64,000 nt of DNA from Lepidostoma basale (lineage: Eukaryota; Arthropoda; Insecta; Trichoptera; Lepidostomatidae): the NCBI GenBank assembly GCA_022606425.2, contig JAHDVF020001567.1, positions 62,001 through 126,000 of the forward strand. Reading direction: 5' to 3'. Below, in pieces: positions 63,670 through 64,000 of this stretch. A program made the position numbers and the translations under genes. The notes beneath the pieces were generated by a model, which worked only from the letters and a program-made list of their open reading frames with translations, was not told where the DNA came from and searched no databases. Numbering within the stretch: position 1 is the first letter of the stretch; each line of letters begins with the position of its first letter.

Positions 63670-64000
63670 AGTAGAAATGAGATCTCTAAGACGAATGTGT
63701 GACAAATCTGTATATGGTATAAGAAGTGAATGTGGTGCGAATGAAAGTGTTATGAACAAAATAAGGAAAGGGTCATTAAGATGGTTTGGACACATGGAAA
63801 GAATGAGTGAAGGATGGGTCAACGGCGTGAACGGAGCTAGAAATAGAGGAAGGCCGAAGAAAACGTGGCACGATCAAATCAATCAAATATTGAATGTCGG
63901 TCACGTGAGGAGTCGGAAAAATCGACGTGCGTGCTCGACAAGATGTATGAATGTAGAGGAATCATGAGAAGTATGTCAAGACAGAACAGTGTGGCGTTCC
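63670..64000 (+). mobile_element. RTE-like LINE 3' end running off the window
   Basis: EMRSLRRMCDKSVYGIRSEC, KGSLRWFGHMERMSEGWVNG, RNRGRPKKTWHDQINQILNV, RRACSTRCMNVEES stop. A deletion removes the MVKK block. An arm of the 46158 foldback lies just upstream (63545-63630). Confidence 0.82.

Overview
This is an insect-type nuclear genome window, probably from a moth or butterfly. It is AT-rich, with introns bounded by GT/AG and a heavy load of decayed transposable elements: RTE-like and jockey/CR1-like non-LTR retrotransposon 3' ends, a cecropia-type mariner, tRNA-derived SINEs and several MITE families. The lineage is inferred from repeat style and protein resemblance only. All alignments were made by eye.

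Three host genes lie in the first 32.4 kb. (1) On the + strand, 21-6119 holds the last five coding exons of a CCDC63/ODAD1-family coiled-coil protein (outer dynein arm docking); its 5' part lies outside the window. (2) Convergent to it on the - strand, 7648-29745 holds seven exons of a CCDC42/CFAP73-family (DUF4200) coiled-coil protein. Its introns carry a mariner, LINE fragments, a 24-bp minisatellite and a 360-bp tandem triplication. (3) Head-to-head with gene 2, 30199-32386 (+) holds a complete two-exon PTRH2 (peptidyl-tRNA hydrolase 2), separated by about 450 bp that should act as a bidirectional promoter. Genes 1 and 2 both belong to families of motile cilia and sperm flagella. PTRH2 is a housekeeping mitochondrial outer-membrane or cytosolic protein.

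From 32.4 kb to 64 kb I see no host gene. The DNA is a mosaic of 5'-truncated non-LTR retrotransposon ends on both strands, a second nearly intact mariner (52560-53847), nested hAT-like MITEs (39478-40502), and a 1.5-kb satellite (47099-48642) whose unit matches the 3' half of a SINE present at 41082.

The most interesting signal is a set of small foldback repeats. Across unrelated sequences they share one layout: CTGANGA (or a decayed form), one unpaired base, a short hairpin, GAAA, a self-complementary 4-6-mer (CATG, CTAG, CCGG or CAGCTG), then TC, TT or TA. This is the strand order of a type I hammerhead ribozyme with a very short palindromic stem III. The hairpin stem shows compensatory changes between copies in three families. 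Hammerhead motifs are known in Penelope-like elements, retrozymes and some SINEs; which element these belong to is not resolved, because no protein-coding part is visible nearby.
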